From DATILI01 sp035476635 (GTDB lineage Bacteria > Pseudomonadota > Gammaproteobacteria > Burkholderiales > Burkholderiaceae_C), in contig DATILI010000352.1 in assembly GCA_035476635.1 (NCBI GenBank), forward strand, positions 1 to 16,990: 16,990 bases of DNA. Direction: 5' to 3'. The notes beneath the pieces were generated by a model. That model saw only the letters and a program-made list of their open reading frames with translations, was not told the origin of the DNA and did no database searches. Below, piece after piece: positions 15,393-16,990 of this stretch. Position numbers and translations under genes: made by a program. The first letter of the stretch is position 1, and the number at the start of each line of letters is the position of its first letter.

Positions 15393-16376
15393 TTACGCGC
15401 GGCCGAACAGCCGCTTCAGCCCCAGCCACTGCTGCGACCAGAACCCGCGCCCGTAGTCGCGGCCCTGCTCCGCCTGGTCGCGTACGCCCGTGGGGTCGTA
15501 GCGCTGCTCGAAGTTGACGGTGCCGAACAGCATGTCCCACCACGGCAGCAGCACGCCGAAGTTGTGCCCGCCAAGGGCGGGACTGCGGCCCTTGACCAAG
15601 AGCTGCGCCTGCCCGCCGGCCTCGTGCCCGATGCCGATGCTGTGGTGCAGCCGGTGAAAGCGCGGGCTGATCCACAGGCGCTCGCCGACCGGGCCGAACC
15701 ACAGCCGCAGGTTTGCGTGCTGCAGGCTTTCGCTGAGCTGCGTAAAGGCCACCACGGCGATGAACTGCCCTGGCGCCACGCCGATCAATTGCGCCACGAC
15801 CACGATCAGGCTGTCGCGCAGCACGTCGTCCAGCAGGTGATTGCGGTTGTCGCTCCACATCGTCATCTGCCGCTGCGCATGGTGCAGCGAATGCAGGCTC
15901 CACCACCAGTTCAGGCCGTGCTGGCCACGGTGGATCCAGTAGTCGACAAAGTCGAACACGATCAGGTACAGCGCAAAACTCACCACGGCCTGGTCGGTCA
16001 CGCCAATCCAGAGCTGGTCCAGGTGAAAGGTGCCAAGGCCCGCCACGCGCAGCATGCCGAAGAAGTCGTCGAACAGCGGATCGAGCGAAAAGAACAGCGC
16101 CAGGCGAAACAGCCCCAGGCGGTGGATCAGCGTGTACAAAATGTCGGTGCGAATGGTGGCGCGGTCGGTCACCGGTTCGACCGGGCGCCAGCGCTGCAGC
16201 GGGGCGACGATGGCCACCAGCACGGCGATCTGGATCAAGCCCACCAGCAGCCAGCCGGTGGCGGCAAACGCGTCTTCCACCAGATTGCCCAGGCCGAGCG
16301 CGAATACCGCGGGTTGGACCAGCGTTTCATACAGCCACTGCTGCGCATCGGAAAAGGCGTCGGTCATCCAGTCCAT
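15393..16376 (-). CDS. Sterol desaturase / fatty acid hydroxylase family protein
   Basis: A 327-residue membrane di-iron oxygenase family protein. The histidine clusters that bind the metal pair are present: HRGQH at 149-153, HSLHH at 162-166 and HRLHH at 241-245, with further His at 180 and 220. Hydrophobic helices lie at about 22-60, 85-105, 125-148 and 185-215. Such proteins hydroxylate or desaturate lipids in the membrane; the substrate cannot be inferred. The frame is open to 16499, but the upstream part overlaps the deacetylase gene. ATG 16376 is chosen because GAGGG sits at good spacing and the start lies 8 bp after the deacetylase stop. The two genes are therefore probably co-translated. 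Confidence 0.92.
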   Translation of the reverse strand: MDWMTDAFSDAQQWLYETLVQPAVFALGLGNLVEDAFAATGWLLVGLIQIAVLVAIVAPLQRWRPVEPVTDRATIRTDILYTLIHRLGLFRLALFFSLDPLFDDFFGMLRVAGLGTFHLDQLWIGVTDQAVVSFALYLIVFDFVDYWIHRGQHGLNWWWSLHSLHHAQRQMTMWSDNRNHLLDDVLRDSLIVVVAQLIGVAPGQFIAVVAFTQLSESLQHANLRLWFGPVGERLWISPRFHRLHHSIGIGHEAGGQAQLLVKGRSPALGGHNFGVLLPWWDMLFGTVNFEQRYDPTGVRDQAEQGRDYGRGFWSQQWLGLKRLFGRA

Positions 16377-16384
16377 GCCAGCCC

Positions 16385-16990
16385 TCACGGGCGCTGCGCG
16401 ATCCAGCCCTTGTAGTCGGGATGGTCGCGCAAGGTACGAAAGCAAAAGCCCTTTTCCTTCAGACCCACGATCAGGGGCTCCAGCACAGCGGGCGCCCATG
16501 GGTCCTTGCGCGACCAGATGCCCAGATGTGCAAGCAGGACGTCCCCGGATCGGATGCCCTGCAAGGCCCGCTGCAGCAGCGCGCGGTTGCTGACTTGCTC
16601 GCTGGGCAACTCATCGCCCAGGAAGCCCGCGGTCGACCAGCCCACGTGGGCATACCCGCAGGCTTTGGCGGCGTCGAGCAAGGCGGGCGAAGTCTTGCCG
16701 CCGGGTGCACGGAACAGGGGCAGCGGCTTGACACCGGTAATTTCTTGCAAACGATCGGAGGCGCGGCCGATCTCGCGGCAGTACTCTGTGCCGGTCATGG
16801 TGAAGTCCCGGCCCTCACGCGGCCCGGCCGAGGGGCGAATCCGGAATTGCACTGGCGTGGTCCCCAAGTCGCCGCGCCAGTAGGCATGGTCATAGGTGTG
16901 CGATGCGAAGGCATGGCCCTCGGCGGCACGCGCCTTCCACCACGGCGCCCAGCGCGTGCCCAGGCTGCCATCGCCCTGCTTGGTACGCTC
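16385..16990 (-). CDS. Polysaccharide deacetylase (NodB homology domain), partial at 5' end
   Basis: An open frame of 201 codons enters from the right edge, so the N-terminus, including the first catalytic Asp motif, lies outside. Present are the zinc motif SHTYDH (the H-T-Y-D-H pattern, about 31-35 residues into the visible part), the FRAPGG motif corresponding to R-P-Y/G, and a LLAHLGIW segment at the position of the last NodB motif, where LLAHL replaces the common LLHD-type sequence. The family removes N- or O-acyl groups from sugars of cell-wall or surface polymers. Export cannot be judged without the N-terminus. It is 8 bp ahead of the sterol desaturase gene. Confidence 0.88.
   Translation of the reverse strand, partial: ERTKQGDGSLGTRWAPWWKARAAEGHAFASHTYDHAYWRGDLGTTPVQFRIRPSAGPREGRDFTMTGTEYCREIGRASDRLQEITGVKPLPLFRAPGGKTSPALLDAAKACGYAHVGWSTAGFLGDELPSEQVSNRALLQRALQGIRSGDVLLAHLGIWSRKDPWAPAVLEPLIVGLKEKGFCFRTLRDHPDYKGWIAQRP

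Overview
The window looks like a chromosomal segment from a high-GC betaproteobacterium, most likely Burkholderiales and probably Comamonadaceae. This is a judgement from protein flavour, gene order and base composition by eye; no database search was possible. It is densely coded: every gene but one lies on the minus strand, and no stretch longer than about 215 bp lacks a gene. I saw no tRNA, rRNA, CRISPR array, insertion sequence, prophage gene, attachment site or replication origin.

Reading along the minus strand (right to left): a partial NodB-type polysaccharide deacetylase, a sterol desaturase/fatty acid hydroxylase family membrane protein, an EI24-type membrane protein and a MoCF (CinA-like) domain protein are tightly packed. 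Then comes a nitrogen-control block: glnA (type I glutamine synthetase) behind a good sigma-54 promoter and an NtrC-type dyad, a GNRA-loop terminator, a secreted DUF4124 protein, ntrB and ntrC. NtrB/NtrC is the pair expected to act on the glnA promoter, so sensor, regulator and target lie together.

The only plus-strand gene (DUF2784 membrane protein) converges on ntrC with a 4-bp gap and diverges from a three-gene unit: FAD-dependent aromatic hydroxylase, small DUF2783-like protein and MarR repressor. These three genes are chained by 4-bp and 11-bp overlaps. The divergent promoter region carries two GTTGC-N4-GCAAC dyads centred exactly 40 bp apart, the obvious candidate operators for the MarR protein.

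Farther left lie a YgiQ-type radical SAM protein, an unrecognised small membrane protein with a GTG start, an AraC-type regulator and an EamA/DMT exporter. These are co-directional with short gaps and end at a strong UUCG-loop terminator. A partial DUF2868 membrane protein gene runs off the left edge.

Nothing here looks like a new defence or mobile system. The most informative non-coding features are the glnA sigma-54/NtrC region and the MarR operator pair.
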